Source: Isoetes taiwanensis
Lineage: Eukaryota; Streptophyta; Lycopodiopsida; Isoetales; Isoetaceae
Assembly (NCBI GenBank): GCA_021234155.1
Contig: JAJEKV010000005.1
Location: forward strand, 17,096,089-17,160,088
Length of the DNA: 64,000 bases
Direction of reading: 5' to 3'
The notes beneath the pieces are model-generated. The model saw only the letters and a program-made list of their open reading frames with translations. It was not told where the DNA came from and made no database searches. This document shows, in pieces, positions 10,473 through 22,799 of this stretch. The translations under genes and the position numbers were made by a program. Within the stretch, counting starts at the first letter, position 1. Each line of letters starts with the position of its first letter.

Positions 10473-11985
10473 TGAGATGCTCCTCTAACATGTACGATGC
10501 TCCCATCGTATAAATACGAGAAATTCCCCTTTCGTGGCGACTCCATCGCCATGGAAAGACCCACCATCTGACTCGGACCACTTGTGATGGGCAAGTGTCC
10601 GGGTGGAGGACACGGAGGTGGCATTCGTCCCACACCTTCTATGGGAATCCCATACAGCGGAAGCATACATACATGTTAGCACCTAGCATATATACAAAAT
10701 AATATACCACAACGAAGACTAGTCCATCCATCTTCCATATAAGCAACAATACAATGTCAATATAACATAAGAAATGCACCATAAATAAGGGCTTTACCCC
10801 GGGCTCAGGCTCAAGGGGTCTACTGACGGTCAGGGTCCTCTGGATAACAACAGATAGAAGTATAACATGGCGTTGGCTGGTATAGAACAATGGCTAGGGT
10901 AGTCCACTATGCACACTTTGCAGATAGGCTAAAACATGCTATGACGTGATTGTAGCCTTCCGGAGACGTAATCTCATGGAGTCACCCTATGAGACTACTC
11001 CAGGTTACATCTCCCCGCGGTCCGTTGAGGCAGGAAAGGGATGAATCTCCTCTAGAGCATGATGGTTACATGGGCGTGCTAGAGGATCGTGGCACCACTA
11101 ACACACACGCATCCGTACCCGACTTACCCCCCTAAATCTAAAGGCTAGCTCACCGCGCCTGTTCGAGTTAAGGATGCTCCAATGGCCATATCCTGTAACC
11201 CAGGGGGGTGTCAGACCCATACCCGGCCCCTTCAGTGACTGACTGTAAGCCTAGCACACTATAGGAATCCCGTAGCCACGCTAGGCAAGATCCCACCTCC
11301 GTTTTACCATCATACCTGTTATCTGGTGCTGCATCACAACATAGCATCCACAGCCAGGTGGGCTCTTGTGCACAGGCCAGACTTACTCGGTCTTAAGGGT
11401 TCTAGCTAGAAACATATCTATTACTACTGAGCTTCACGAGTCTCTACCCCGTCCTTAATCCCAAACACCCAGGAGGAACAGAGAGAGAAGATAATTATAA
11501 ACAAAACATCCATCATCGTCTTAATAGCACATAAAATAGAATTTAACCATCCATCTAGTCATACAAGGGTTAGCTGAAACACAAACTATCTAAAGACTAA
11601 CCAGTCTCTTGGCTAGAGCCATTATCTCGAAAGGCTTTTATTCTTCAGGTCAGGGTACAGTGGCGAGTAGTTCCTCCCTTATCTAATCCTTTCCAAATCG
11701 ATTTTGGGGCAAAATTGGGGGTAGGGACCCGATTTGCCCCCTAATCTTAGTAAGTCTCCGCTGGCCAATTGAATTGGGCCAGGTGGCTCTCTCTAATTAG
11801 CTTACATTTATTAATTAATAACATTAACTAGTCTAATTAGCTTAGTTAAATTATTAACAATTTGGCATAGCTAACGAAAGCCCTTTTAGGTTAGCCCAAG
11901 TTATCCCCTAATGACCCATAAGGGTCTACTTATACTCTGGTGATAGTATTTATATGTATACCATATAATTACATAGAATGTCACA
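10473..11985 (-). mobile_element. LTR 3 (5' LTR of a truncated LTR retrotransposon)
   Basis: A diverged copy of the LTR family in minus orientation. It starts TGTGACATTC at 11985 and ends in ...GCATCTCA at 10473. It shares long blocks with LTR 2, for example 'aacaatggctagggt', 'aatctcatgg', 'gttgaggcagg' and 'ctagaggatcgtggc'. It is followed by a primer-binding site and a few hundred bases of internal sequence, and then by the LINE insertion. No gag or pol coding sequence of this element survives in the window. Confidence 0.75.
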
Positions 11986-14900
11986 CCCCTCTCCCAAACC
12001 GTGTGCAGATATGATCCATCATGTCATAGGAGGCAAGTCCTTGAGCTAGGGGACCACAATGCTCTCGGCAAAGCCCATAGTGCTATCACAGTGAGTTTAG
12101 AATCAATAGCCATGAGTTCTGGGGTATGCCAGTCAGATGCATTTTCTAATCGTAGGTCAGGGATTTAACTAATCTAAAATAGCAATATTGCCATGTCTAC
12201 ATGATAAATATCACAACAACATTGCATAAATCAAATAACAAGAGGGAAAAACAAATCCATACAAAACAACGTTTAGAACTAAAACACGAACCATCTAACT
12301 TAAGATAAGAAATTCCACAATAGCCAAGGGAGGCACATACCTGGTCATTCTGCCAGAGCTCAAGGACATGCAATCAAGCTACTGCGAGGCTGCATTCTTA
12401 GGAGCTAGGGACACAGTAAACAAAACTTCTAAAAATGACTCTACTATTGACTTATATGATCTTATAAAAACATCCATATAAAGACACAGATGAATATAAA
12501 AATGGCTAGTGGCTATAACACGGTCTCATACCACCATTAAGGGTTGATATCAGGTCTTTGGTAATACGTGGAGTGTTAGACCTCCTATAGTGGACTTCAT
12601 TTCACAGTCACGTGAGAGTGCTAAGTATAAGTTCAACACCTCATTGAAAGATGCATCTACCCTCAATGACGTTAAGTCAAATATGGCTAGTATGCTTTCA
12701 CTGCCTCTAGTCTACATAGAGTGCCTTCATACTATCTGAATAGGGGAAACTATATATATACCTACATCAACAAACCTAGGGGAGTTATGGACCCATAGAA
12801 GTGGCCCTCTCATATGCCACATGTCTGGTAGGTTGCAATTGACATCTAGGGACAACAGTATACCTATTCAATGGATCTAAGGGAGTTATGAAACTCTAGG
12901 CATGGCCCTCTTATATGCCACGTATCCAGAAGGTTGCAGTTGATATCTAATGTGTCTAGCCTTTTTGCAAATTATGCATAGGTAGGGTGGATAGTGCAAG
13001 GAATATCCAATGCTATTGTCGATGCCAACCTGGGTCATGTTATAAACTCTGTATGTATATCTCTTGAGGCTCAAACCTAGTCAGTCAACCCCCAATAGAG
13101 CCTAAGCCTACGTTAGAACCTCTACATATATGTATGATGTGTATCGCAAAGTAATTGATCTTATGATGGGAGATCACATAGGTAGTCTTATTTATTGTTA
13201 GATGTTTGCATGTCAATAATTCTAACTATTAGAGTATGGTTCCACTATGTATAGACCGATCCAATGAGGGAGCGGGTGAATGAACACCATACATGAAGCA
13301 CAATATGCTATATTAAGGGTGGCTATAGGCATAGGAGGAAGGTATGCAATGAAAAAGAAGAAACAAAGTACAAAAGACAAGCGTTAAGGTGGATGATTGA
13401 CAGGTTATTTTGCCATGAACTACCAGGAAGTTAATACAAAAACGTTAAGTAAAGACTCTTAACTAGAATTTAATGAGGCCTTGATAAACACACGTGTTAG
13501 ATAGTAAAAGCATATGTGCATGATCCAGACATGGCCTTGATAAACATAAGTGTTAGCGAATCCAACTATACGTGCATGATCCAAACATGGTATTTTGCTA
13601 GTAGACTACTGTAGAAATGAAAACTACCATTTATGGCACATGGGTCTTAGTTTTCAAATAATATGGGAACAATGTGGGACACTGGGAATAAACCAAGAAT
13701 TTGACCTCTAACCACGAAAAGTCATGATGTAGTACTCTTTTCCAATTTGTTTTAAAAAAGTGAAATGGGTTGTTGATAAACTATTGATGATACTTTTTAG
13801 GAAGAAACTTCAGTTTACATGTTATTGTTGTATACAACAAGCTATTCATCATGCTAAGCCATGCTTCATCCACTTTATAGCAAAATGACATGTTAATGTA
13901 AGACTCGCCATTTTGCCATATAACACATCTTGTATTATGGAATACTACCCATGTTACGGGACTCGCCCCATGCCATGTGGGGCATTTCTCGAGGTATCAA
14001 GCCATAAAGGCGGATATTGAGCCCTTATTTTGCCCATTAAAGTCATTATATATATTTTTTATATATTTATATATGGCATTTTTATGCCTATATGCACCTT
14101 TATACACCAAATCTTATTTTTACCTATAAAAGCTCTATTTGGGATTTTGTCCATTTAGCTCCTCATCCACATTTGCTTCAGTGCCTTCGCCAACACACTT
14201 GCTTCTTGCCCATGATGACTTTAAGGTGTGATATATCATGGAAATGCTATATTTTGCCAATTTTATAAATCTAAATTTGATGGTTTAATAACATGTGTTA
14301 ACTCAAACGATTTATAAAATCGCCATATTGCATCCAAATCATAGTAAATTCGTTAAATTAATGGATATTCTATCGTAGGAGATCTTAATTTTTGGTAAGA
14401 CATCTTAATTCTACTAAAATTATCTTTATAAAAAACTTAGGAAAATAGAAAACAATTGAAACCATTTCTATGGTTTAGAAGTAGACAAAGGATGATAAAG
14501 TCATCACTGCTTCTTGCTCTTGCTCTGCTTCACCATATCCAGTAGCTATGGACAATACTAGGTATTCAGATCCTCCCCATTTAATGCTTTGCTAATTAGA
14601 GTTGTTGTGGGTATGATTGGACTGCTGTTATTTCAAGCTTTGGATGTATGCAACACTCGACAGAATTTAAATCCCTGACCTAAAGAGTATTGATGCATTT
14701 GTGTAGTATGCATACAGTTTAGCCATGGAACCTGTTTAACTCCCAAGTCAACCCCACTTGTGATCTTTATGGGCTAAGTGGCTGGTCTGCAATAGTCTAC
14801 GATCTGGGTTACCTTCGAGGTTCGGATCGTGGATTTTTAGTCTGATTACATGTAAAGGTTGAGTAAGCCCTAGCATAACTTTATGTTCTAATTAAGAGCT

Positions 14901-14990
14901 GCGTTCAAGTACACTTTAGCTGAATCCGACAACTATATTGAGGCTTGTGAAGCCCTAATGCGGCTCTGATTTACGTTCCATTGGCGAAGG
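11986..14990. other. No recognised gene
   Basis: Three kilobases with no frame or motif I can assign. It contains a few scattered duplications, for example 'gagttatg.acc/aactc' with 'ggccctcttatatgccac' near 12785-12815 and 12890-12920, and 'atggccttgataaaca(c)a' near 13470 and 13530. It looks like old unassigned repeat sequence. Confidence 0.5.
12783..12945. repeat. Short diverged direct repeat
   Basis: Two related blocks about 106 bp apart share 'gagttatg', 'ggccctct(c/t)atatgccac' and 'aggttgca(a/g)ttga'. Non-coding. Confidence 0.55.
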
Positions 14991-17373
14991 GGATCCCCTA
15001 TGGGGAAGAAAAAATGGGATCACCAAGCAAATGTGAGGAATTCGATGGAGATTGACCTCCTTTGCGTCGTATGCAAGAAATTAGGGAGGCGAAGAAATTG
15101 GTAGAAGTTGTGATTGAACAAAATAAGGCCTTGAGTGAAGCAGAATTGACTTAGCGACCCAAAACTTGGAACTCCAAGCTCGATATCAAAGCCAATATTG
15201 CAAGATTCGACTCTAGAATAAAAATCCGATTACGATAGCGAAAACCATGACTAGTTTGGAATCAAGACTTCCAACTCGATGGCCGAACAATCAAGAGCGA
15301 ATTATGGCGAAAAAACCAGCGATTCGGGCAAGAGCAAGGAATCACGAAAATATCTGGAATGCTTGAACATGAAAGTGAAGATATCAACCAAATTGTGGAA
15401 GACTTTTCAAAGACACTATGAAGCGCATGAACCCCAAGTAGTTGAGGCGAGAGGCATTGAGTAAACCGGGGGGATCTGAGACCCATTTTGGTTACATTTG
15501 AAAAAAAGCTAGAGATCGAGTTATGCACAATAGAGGCTGCTCTAAAAGGGCATAAGATTTGGTTAGACGGGGATCTAACAGGCACAACTTGGGAGATTAG
15601 AAAGGTTGAATGGGCAAAGGTTAGAACTGCTAGAGATGAAGGTTTAATTGGCATTTCTAGATAGCGGGAAAAGGCGTAGTCACAAACAAGAGAAGGAAAT
15701 AGAATCACGGACCCTAAAGATCATGGCATGGAACATCCATGGTCTCAACAACAAAAAGTAGATGCCTTTGCGGGACACATGGAATAATGTTGATCTGCTG
15801 CTCCTCTCTGAAACTTGGGAACACCCGGAGTAAACATCTGCGAGAAATCCATGGATTTCAATTTGCTAGATTCTTCTTTGGAATTGGAAAAGCCGGGGGT
15901 AGGCGGGGGATTTGGAGGTCTAGCGGTTTATGTAAAGCACCATCTCTAGCCAGGACATATCGGTGAAAAGAAACATCTTGCCAACCAATACATGCGGCTC
16001 AGTTAAAGCGAAATCTGAATGTGGTACTTAGCATCATGCTATTTTGCTCAAAACTTTCTATGTCATTAATATCGGAATAGAGAGTTTGATTCGAAAAACC
16101 TCTACATGAGCTCACAAAGGATGTTCTACAATTTAAAGAACAAAGGCGATGTAACAGTGGTTGGGGATTTTAATGCTAGAACAAAAGGAAAACAAAGCAG
16201 TCTCATATGTGAGCGATGGAGATGTACTTTTAGAAGAGAGGAAATTACAGCGAATCTGAAAAGAGTCTAGCATTAAGAATGTCATGGGGACTATTTGAGT
16301 GGAATTTAGCGGCGGGGTTGTGGACTCAAAATTACGAATGGCATCAACAAGTTACGCAACACTAGCGGATCAACATGCTTAAACCATATGGGAGAAAGCA
16401 CGGTTGATTACTTCTTGCGACATCGAGAGATAGATGGAGTACATAATTTCAAGCTTGGAAACAAAAGGTGAGAATCGAGATCCGTGTACTTGGTCTTTAA
16501 AATAGAAGGATATGTGCGGGAAGAGGTCTTGACAAAAACATGGTCACTAAAGCTTAAAGCGGATCATAAGAAAGGGACAATTACAAGGCAGCGTTGGAAA
16601 CAAGGATGCAACAAATGTCTTAGGCGGTGAGATACAACAGATATCAAGCAAACTAATTGAAATAATAAAAGATGCGGTTTATGGCGGTATTTAGAAAAAG
16701 GCATAAAAGGGCGCCCTTCAAATAGTTGGTGGGGCGAAGAGTGTCTTTGCGACACGCGCACATCTCCCTAAAGGATGTGTTACGAAGCCAAAATGGTATA
16801 AGAAGCTGGTCGAAAGCAAGAAAAGGCTCTACATGAGATCCAAGAATGAAATGTTAGAGACGGATGTTCATAGAGAATCAGAGATCCTTCTATTCCATCA
16901 CGAAAAAGAAATCCTCTCGGCGGAACTCCAACTGGGTGTACAAAAGGGGGATGCCACCGGGGATAGTAACAGAAGCGGAAACTTTTAGAGATCTTGAGAA
17001 TGGCAAGGCAAGCCCGACCTATCTGGGAATCTCAAGCGAGCTATTAAAGTGGGGCGGAGATGAATTGTTAAGAAATGTAGCGATCTTATTAATAAGGCAA
17101 TATGTCATGGTCTACCAAGAGAATGGAAGGAAAACAAGGTTGTACCAGTTCATAAGTCTGGCAGCAAGAAGGTGAGCACTAATTACAGAACAATTATGGT
17201 AGGAAACACCTTTGCAAAGCTTAGGTGGACTGTTGGAACGAAAAATCAGCGTATGGGCAGATGAAAAAGGTGTAAAAGCAAAATGCCAAGCAGGATTTTG
17301 GAGAGGCCACTGCACCTTAGATCATGCTTTGGCTTTCTTGAAATTGATGTGAGAGAGCTAAAAGGTCAGAAAG

Positions 17374-17658
17374 GTGGTATGCTTGGCATTTGTAGATTTT
17401 TCTAAGGCTTTCGATACAATTCCCCGTGACAAATTAGGTACAAGGATGGAACAAATTGGGGTTCCTATCACGCTAAGAGGTGCGGTAGCAAGACTTAAGA
17501 TTTCAGTAGAGATGAAATCAGAGATCAGGAGCACCATAGGGGTCAGGCAAGGTTTCCCGCTTTTGCCTACATTATTTGGCCTCTACATAGATGAATTGGA
17601 GACATGGCTCCGAGTTAGAAGCACAGAAGGCACCAGGTTGGGAGAATTTGTGGTATAG
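17374..17658 (+). pseudogene. LINE A reverse transcriptase, palm fragment
   Basis: This open stretch holds the first catalytic motif (FVDFSKAFDTIP) and the template-contact motif region (RSTIGVRQGFPLLPTLFGLYIDELE). The usual C in 'GVRQGCPLSP' is F here. A stop at 17656-17658 precedes LLLYADDVVLM, so the polymerase is disabled in this copy. Confidence 0.8.
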
Positions 17659-17955
17659 CTGCTTCTTTATGCGGATGATGTTGTACTTATGTCAGATAAT
17701 CCGACTGGTCTACAATCTCACCTAGATGCATTAGCATCTTTCTGTGAAGAGAAACAAATGAAAGTCAACTTGGAGAAGACAAAAGTCATGATATTTGTAC
17801 GGTCAGCGTCAGTTCTGGTACAAAGGGGAGAAGGTGCAGGTTGTGGAAGTTTATAAATACTTGGGGCTGGAATTCAATTCAAATTACAGATGGGCGGAGT
17901 GCATTAAGAAGAGGATAGCAGGTGGAAAAGCAACGCTGTACGGAATGTTGAGAAG

Positions 17956-18444
17956 ATGCCAAAAAGTCTCAACAATTGGGGACTGAGGAAGATGCTGTTT
18001 AAAATATTTGTTCAAACGGTTGTGTTATATGGTTCACCTATTTGGGGAGCTCTAATTTCTGAAAAACAATGGCAGCAAGTTGAGAGTATCTTAAAAACAT
18101 TCATACAAGAGGAACTTGGGATAAATAAACAAACCTCTTATGCGATCATGCTGGCTGAAGTGGGCTTCATCCCTCTTGAGGCAAAAGCTCTCTGTATGAC
18201 AATAAATTATGTAAATAGAGTGCAACAGATGGATGATAACAGATTACCAAAGATGGCTTTACTTCAATCCGCACAAAAAGGTTGGTACAAAGAGGTGAAA
18301 GATTGGGTCTCCAAATGGGGGATTGATGATCTTTGGCCCGGCCAACAACGAAGTGGAATTAGAGAACTTGTTCAAGAAAAAGTGCTAAACAAGATGTGGC
18401 ATAATCGGGGATCAAGGATGAAGATATCTGAGAGAAAGAAATAA
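17956..18444 (+). pseudogene. LINE A reverse transcriptase, thumb/C-terminal fragment
   Basis: 162 residues continuing the polymerase after the YKYLGLEF motif of the preceding frame. KIFVQTVVLYGSPIWG is the usual post-palm segment (L-x-Y-G-S-x-I-W) in LINE polymerases. The frame ends before the finger-like region at about 18600. Confidence 0.75.
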
Positions 18445-19162
18445 ATCCGATGGTGACATACATAAGCTTCGGAATACTTAAATGCACACATATCAAGATA
18501 TCTGACAAGCACGATAGCAAAAGTGCGGGGCGAGCTCTCACATCATCTAAGGGTAGAAAGCGAGGGAAGATGGGAAAAGCTCCTAGAAGGCCGAGTTTAC
18601 ACGTTTTGTATAGATAAGGTTGAAGGCGAGTCACATATTTTTTGCCTTTGCCCACTTTATTGAGACATAAGGAGGCGATTTGGCATTGATTATCAAACTT
18701 TTACACTCTACTCGGATAGAACCCTAACGAGACTAAATTTACATGCTTCTTTAGAAGTTGAAAACTTTAAACATTTACATGATTGATGTTGTAATGAGTA
18801 TCTAGACTATTTGGTGTAGCATTATGGGCTTTGCTATGGCGATGTATTCTCCAAGCCTAATGTCACACTGCTTGATCCCCTCGGCTTGGGAGAGGGTAGA
18901 TGAAAGTGGATGCTTAGCATATTGCGTAATTAACTTGCCAATCAGCGGTTCTCTTATTTTTTTAAAAAAAGCCCAAGACTTCGGCATCCAACTCCTTCTA
19001 AAAATAGAATCTAACTTATAAGCTCGACATATAGTCCAAGCCTTCAAAAGGAAAATGGCATTGCATATTAGGGAGGTACTAGATATGCGGGGCTCAATTG
19101 TGCTTCTAATCATTACATTGACATGTACAAATGTAGATTTCATCGGCAAGATTATTATTTCT

Positions 19163-19300
19163 AAGGTTTTCCCTCAAAAATCCTTTGGGGATGGTGTTCT
19201 TTAATCACGGATAGTAATAAGTTTGGATATTCTTGGTTTTTATTTGTCTTGGACTCCATAGGCCATCTAGTCTCCATGGACGATAAAGGGACATTTCTAA
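19163..19300 (+). repeat. Conserved LINE-family 3' end, copy A
   Basis: Contains the family signature 'ttttccctcaaaaatcc..ggggatgg' and then 'ccataggcc..tagtctccatggacgataaa'. This is the same order and spacing as in copies B, C, D and E. Confidence 0.8.
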
Positions 19301-19439
19301 TTTTTGATATTGCGGGGTTCGGCGGACATGCTCCCTTCCACGTGGGTCATTCCATGTGTAGGCTGGGATGTGTTTGAGTGAAGTCAATTTTATTTTGAAA
19401 ATGAAGTCCATAGCTTCATGGTACTTTAGCATATTTTAC

Positions 19440-19905
19440 TTCCATTGCACCATCTTGGTTGAGGCGAGGCTGAGATGGATTGGTGGTGAGCCCGTGCCGG
19501 GGCCCAGACTCTGTCAATCTTCTTGCAAATGGGAGTCATTGAGGATGAATCTCATAAGTTGCCCAACGTATGATCAAATCACGGGCCAGCTATATTGAGT
19601 TGGTCGATTTTGGCGACCTCTATGTGACATTGAGCATGGCCGATGCAGTTGCTAGGATCATACCGAGGAGGAGGTTATGGACGAGATGGCTATGTCCTCG
19701 GGCTACACTTGACATGTATATATACATTTATTTCATGATGATGTATGCTTGTGCGGTTGTGGCATTCTTAATGCGCCGCAGTTTTCCCTCGAAAACCCTT
19801 GGTGGGGGTTTTTAACTTGGGGCCGGTAATAAGTTTGTTCGCGCTCATACGGGTCCCATAGGCGATTGGTCTCGATGGGCCGATAAATCATTCATTCTTT
19901 TCTTC
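19440..19905 (+). mobile_element. LINE copy B, 3'-end fragment
   Basis: A short 5'-truncated copy of the same family. It starts within the C-terminal finger-like segment (LCQSSCK..GVIEDESHKLP, compare CIDKVEGESHIFCLCP of copy A) and runs to the shared 3' end: 'ttttccctcgaaaaccc', a GGGTTTTTA stem partner, then 'gggtcccataggcgattggt' and 'gataaat'. It follows copy A almost head to tail in the same orientation. Confidence 0.75.
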
Positions 19906-21600
19906 TTTATAATGAGACAAGTTTTCAAGTTTATATTCTTTATTATTTTTCGTAATTTGTGCTCCCCTACAAAACAAAAACTTGAAGAGCTCTTCGGTCA
20001 TTTTGTTGTAGGAACAACGACTTCATTTAAGTGGGTAGAGTATTATTAAATGTGAACTTCGATTTTACATGGGGAGACTTAACTAATACATGGAAACATG
20101 TATTAAAAGTACTAGGAGACTAGCGACTTTTCAACGGGGGATAATGATTGCCCTTAAAGCCTTTATATGAGGCAAAAGGGCGGTGTTCCATGAGGGTGGA
20201 TGCGGCCCAAATATGTAGGGGGTCTGGTGAGTATTTTTTCATTGTAATTGTTAAGGGGAGGTAAAAATATCTCTAGAGGAAGGCTGGGCAATGGGGGACC
20301 TACATGGAAATTGAATAGAATAGAATAGATTACTAGATATAATATAGGTCATGGTAATCCTGTCCCCGAGGCACGAGAACATAGGTAAAGTGGGTGCGAT
20401 TTCTAAATGCCACACATGCTTGGGAACATGTATTGGAACAACGTTTCTAATAATTTCTAATACTTGATTGCATCATATGTAAAAACATGTTAAACAACAT
20501 TCTATTGGTTGCTCCAATTGCATGGCCCCACGTGGACCCATTTCTTTTAAAGATCCAGCAAAACTTTTTTCATCCGTGTGATGTTCATTTTGCAATGCAG
20601 CTTCTGGCATTTTCACTTACATCCTACCAATTTTTACTCTACATTCCTAAGATTTTACCATACATTCGGCAATCTAACCTCCATTCCCACGATTCTTATC
20701 TCCACAAGATATTGTTTAACCTGTTTTCACAATTCAACAGTGGCTTTTTAGGATGCACTTCCTGTATCTAAAAATGTCATTTCCTATATACAATATATCA
20801 CAATTGGCTCGACATTTTTTCTTTGGTGGTGTATTCCTATGATGCCACATGGCATCAACCAATATCATAGAATAACAATTGGATCCAAAATTCCTGTTAC
20901 TGGCTCAACCGGTGGAAACCATTAGAAATTGTATTTAAGGAACTGGTGGATGCGATCAAAGAAGCTGCATGAACTTAAACTTGAGGAAAAAAGCTATAAG
21001 ACAAGGATCCTAAAAAAGAGAAGCAGTTCCAACAGAGATTTCAAAGGGGAACAGCGGTGCTTGCTTCACATTTTTGAGAGATTTTTCCATCAATCTAACG
21101 AAAACTGAAGTTCTGAAATCTAGTTCTAGGCTCCCCCTAATTGAAGAAAACGTCTTCCCGACTATGATATTGTTAGGGTAACAATTTTTTATTTGTGATT
21201 TCCTATTTCTCTGGTGGGCTGCTCCAGACTGCCACGAGGTCGCAGCAGCCACCAGATAAAGAGAGAATATCCCAAAATGTTACCCCTAGTACAAGTTTGC
21301 TAAAGTGAAAGGACTTGAAGTTATACCTGGGATGAAAGTTACATGGAAAAAGCAACACAAACAGCAAAGGGACGTAAGGTGCAAAAAGAGAACATAAGGC
21401 GCATGAAGTTTGTGTTGAAGATAAAAACCATTTACCAAAACACCCAATCAATGCCAATCCACCCATTCCCTCATACATGGTGCCACCACACACACAATTC
21501 TAAAGGAGCGCTAAAACGTCATCCCACAACTCCATCCCAGATCTGTACATAGGGCCCTTGTCCCATGTTTTTAGCTACTGCCCACTTCATAACTCCTCAG
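19906..21600. other. No recognised gene; upstream region of the T-protein exon
   Basis: No coding segment supported. A repeated 'gaata' run at about 20312-20327 resembles the simple-repeat tails of the LINE family but lacks the shared 3' signature. The sequence near 20820-20880 has a 'tgatgccacatggcatca' palindrome. Confidence 0.5.
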
Positions 21601-21730
21601 CTCCGGCGCCTTCAGACCCAATTGCTCCGACCCACATTCCGGTACTTCTTGTTTGAATTTTTTTATTCCGTTTATTTTAGTCAGGGCAGTTTTTTTTTTA
21701 TAAGTTATGCTCTTGGTTGATCCTTCTGCA

Positions 21731-21743
21731 TATAATATATATA
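21731..21743 (+). promoter_or_regulatory. TATA-like element upstream of T-protein exon
   Basis: The run tataatatatata lies about 190 bp upstream of the ATG at 21935, a plausible core promoter position for a plant gene with a ~150-bp leader. No other promoter evidence is visible. Confidence 0.35.
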
Positions 21744-21934
21744 GATGGCCTGAACCCAACTGACGGATCGCCTGCATTGCATAGGCACATTACCTTTCAA
21801 AGATCGAGCTCATTTTAGGCTAGAAGCGGATCTGCGAGATTTCATTTACAGATCAAGATCTTGATCTTCATTCCACGTGAGAAGAGCAGCCAAAGTTAGG
21901 AAGCAGTCTCAGGCGTTGTCTAAACAGAAAGATC

Positions 21935-22557
21935 ATGGCGCATTCTGGTCCCTTAGAAGAGGTTTTTGCAGCTGAAGCAGATCTAAAGACGCCGCTGTAT
22001 GATTTTCATCTGGAAAATGGGGCAAAAAGATGGTTCCATTTACGGGATGGAGCATGCCGCTTTTTATATAAGGATACAATAATCAACTCGACATTAAATT
22101 GTCGTCAGAATGCAACCCTGTTTGATGTTTCTCATATGTGTGGCCTCACTTTGAAAGGGCAGATGCAGTTCCGTTTTATTGAAACACTGGTGGTAGGGGA
22201 TATTCAAAGCCTGAAGGATGGAACTGGAACCCTTTCTGTCTTTACCAATGAAAAGGGTGGATCAATAGATGATTCTGTGATTACCAAAGTGAAAGCTGAT
22301 AATATATATCTTGTAGTCAATGCAGGCTGTAGGGATAAGGACCTGGCACATATTGGCAAACATCTTGAGTCCTTCAAGGCATCTGGCAAAGATGTTACAA
22401 TGCATGTCCATGATGAGAGGTCCTTGCTTGCTCTTCAAGGGCCGATTTCTCCCTCTGTATTGCAGAAGCTAACTGAAGAAGATTTAAGTGCACTGTATTT
22501 CAGTGAATTCAAGCAGTTTAAAATCAATGGTTTTGATTGCTTTGTTACCAGAACAGG
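21935..22557 (+). pseudogene. GCST: Glycine cleavage T-protein (aminomethyltransferase), first exon only
   Basis: The family transfers the methylene group from the aminomethylated H-protein lipoyl arm to tetrahydrofolate in the mitochondrial glycine decarboxylase complex, which is central to photorespiration. Matches run along the whole exon: [71 protein letters not shown]. The exon ends at a good donor (CAGG^GTATGT, cut after 22557) inside the usual TRTGYTGEDG motif; no later exon is in the window. At 22028-22066 the folate-site motif is read in the wrong frame ([13 protein letters not shown]). Only ~11 residues precede the mature start, though in-frame Arg-rich codons lie upstream without an ATG, so a transit peptide is lost or its start is elsewhere. 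It is probably a pseudogene fragment. Confidence 0.85.
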
Positions 22558-22607
22558 GTATGTTTTTCCTTTTTGCTGTTTTTTTTGAAAATATGTAGTA
22601 GATGCCA

Positions 22608-22660
22608 AGATACACTAGGCTGTTACAGTGATTCCCATAAGATACACTAGGTTGTTACAG
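22608..22660 (+). repeat. Short direct repeat in the T-protein intron
   Basis: 'gatacactaggctgttacag' is followed about 30 bp later by 'gatacactaggttgttacag', differing at one base. It lies just after the splice donor. Confidence 0.7.
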
Positions 22661-22799
22661 TATGTTCCATATGTTGGTCCTTGATTTAACATACAAGTAC
22701 TTTGAAATATGGTATTTGTGAGGTATGAGTGCCTATTGATATTGAGGATAATTTCGAGGAGCATATTATTAGCTTACGTTGTGATTATGTCACCAAGCT

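Larger units (their letters stand above)
15000..19300 (+). mobile_element. LINE copy A (APE endonuclease + reverse transcriptase), decayed
   Basis: The longest copy of the window's main LINE family. An upstream charged region (15000-15700) may be remains of ORF1. Endonuclease motifs follow in order: KIMAWNIHGLNN (about 15720), DLLLLSETW, GDFNAR (about 16165), VDYFLR and WWGEEC (about 16730). Reverse-transcriptase motifs come next: AGFWRGHCTLDHA (about 17290), VDFSKAFDTIPR (17389-17424), GVRQGFP, FGLYIDELE, catalytic YADDVVL (about 17669), then YKYLGLEF. A C-terminal finger-like stretch C-x15-C-x-C (YTFCIDKVEGESHIFCLCPLY) lies near 18600. The conserved family 3' end is at 19163-19295. Many stops and frameshifts break the frames. 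Such elements encode target-primed reverse transcription. The clade is not certain from reading alone. Confidence 0.85.

Noticed and set aside
20312..20327. GAATA repeats as another LINE tail
   Set aside because: The conserved LINE 3' signature is absent upstream, so the run alone is not evidence for a copy.
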